A stretch of DNA of 64,000 bases from Actinomadura spongiicola (lineage in GTDB: Bacteria; Actinomycetota; Actinomycetes; Streptosporangiales; Streptosporangiaceae): the NCBI RefSeq assembly GCF_003432485.1, contig NZ_QVNQ01000009.1:186001-250000 (forward strand). Direction: 5' to 3'. A program made the position numbers and the translations under genes. The notes beneath the pieces are model-generated. The model had not been told where the DNA came from, did no database searches, and saw nothing but the letters and a program-made list of their open reading frames with translations. Numbering within the stretch: position 1 is the first letter of the stretch; every line of letters begins with the position of its first letter. Below are positions 63,516-64,000 of the stretch, one piece after another.

Positions 63516-63640
63516 ACGCCCAAGCTTGCGGCGTACGCCTCCCCCGATGTGGATGCAGACGGGTCGACCCCAGGCCGTACTCCCTTGCTGCGTTTGGGAT
63601 AGACGGCCTGGGGGACCTTTGGCGAGCGCATGTTCCGCTG
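63516..63640 (+). pseudogene. Copy B: relic of the DEDDh exonuclease gene
   Basis: AAGGAACGTTGACGCCCAAG lines up with AAGGAACGCCGATGCCTAAG at the start of the copy A exonuclease, with ATG changed to ACG at 63516. Codons then give YASPDVDADGSTPG for YISADVEADGPIPG, keeping the first acidic motif, and a stop at 63600-63602. A weak match (TAWGTFGER for SACGTFDGH) goes on for a few codons and then homology ends, so most of the gene is gone. Confidence 0.75.
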
Positions 63641-64000
63641 GCACGATCGTCATCATTTAAACGCCATGCGCCGCTGCAACAGCGCCGCCTACGTGGGTTT
63701 CGTCCGCGCCCCCCGTTCTTCGAGCAGATCTTTGTTGATTGCCAGGCCCGGCCGGTCTGCTCCCCGCATGGTCGATGCGACCCGAACTGCCCACCCTTGA
63801 GCGAAGTATTAGAGCGTCGTTGACGGAACGCTCTGAACCAGAAAACCGGGCGGCTTGGCGTGCCTGCGCGTGCTGAGGCCGACATTCGCCCTCCCCGCGT
63901 GCTGGCGGGCCAGAGTCGGCACCGCTCAGTTGATCATCCCCGCCGGGCGGCGTATGGAACGGTGGCGGGCAGGGTCGTCGGTTCGCTGCGACATCGGCGG
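63641..64000. other. Right end without a supportable gene
   Basis: 360 bases after the exonuclease relic. A short reverse reading (ending RHRSIRRPAGMIN and a stop at about 63928) is vaguely like a transposase C-terminus, but too short to call. No RNA or repeat was seen. Confidence 0.4.

Noticed and set aside
63379..63885. Reverse frame at the right end
   Set aside because: Overlaps the end of small protein 2 of copy B and the exonuclease relic; Arg/Ser-rich and without family features.

Overview
The window is high-G+C actinobacterial chromosome. Scr1-type XRE/DUF397 pairs, an HGxxPAAW-like small membrane protein, a MEDS/HATPase regulator, WS/DGAT, F420-type LLM oxidoreductase, RamB, GpgS and many GTG/TTG starts suggest a Streptosporangiales member, perhaps Actinomadura-like. 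That placement is inferred from gene content only.

Layout. 1-9.8 kb: a TcuA-like flavoprotein, a large SARP/NB-ARC/TPR regulator, a Clp-N protein, then an accessory patch in which an AraC gene plus a small divergent gene occurs twice in complementary states of decay around a secreted NucA/NucB-type nuclease. 10-31.7 kb: mostly core metabolism and envelope genes: acyl-CoA dehydrogenase, GpgS, RamB divergent from isocitrate lyase, a secreted M1 peptidase, an ABC exporter, membrane proteins, AraC, LLM plus SMR, class II aldolase, Gfo/Idh/MocA, HD, a secreted coiled-coil protein, and an HNH gene directly behind an unusual tRNA-Asn. 31.8-36.8 kb: the translationally coupled mutA-mutB-meaB operon. 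37-45.7 kb: YbdK-like ligase, MEDS regulator, phosphotransferase, DoxX-like protein, GNAT, acyltransferase-3, EamA-like permease and WS/DGAT.

46-50 kb is a decaying siderophore locus: MbtH, an N-hydroxylase and a shortened ferric-siderophore binding lipoprotein, with two iron boxes in front of a multiply frameshifted salicylate synthase pseudogene. That pseudogene runs tail-to-tail into a nonsense-interrupted HATPase pseudogene. 50.5-54.3 kb carries two tandem paralogous membrane proteins, a GDSL esterase with a PKD domain, a DUF5713 protein and an unknown protein.

54.4-63.7 kb is the most novel part. Two diverged copies of one operon are present. Each encodes a 500-570 aa acidic, Pro/Glu-rich, probably tail-anchored protein and two small homologous helical proteins, and is followed by a DEDDh exonuclease that is intact in copy A and dead in copy B. 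Both copies follow a nearly identical leader with a palindrome and a possible upstream reading frame. Between them lies an Scr1-type XRE/DUF397 set, itself partly frameshifted, and about 1.1 kb of degenerate repeats.

Functional themes: C2/propionyl carbon use (AceA/RamB, MutAB/MeaB, acyl-CoA dehydrogenase), neutral lipid storage (WS/DGAT), iron acquisition in decline, and a duplicated system of unknown function at the right end.
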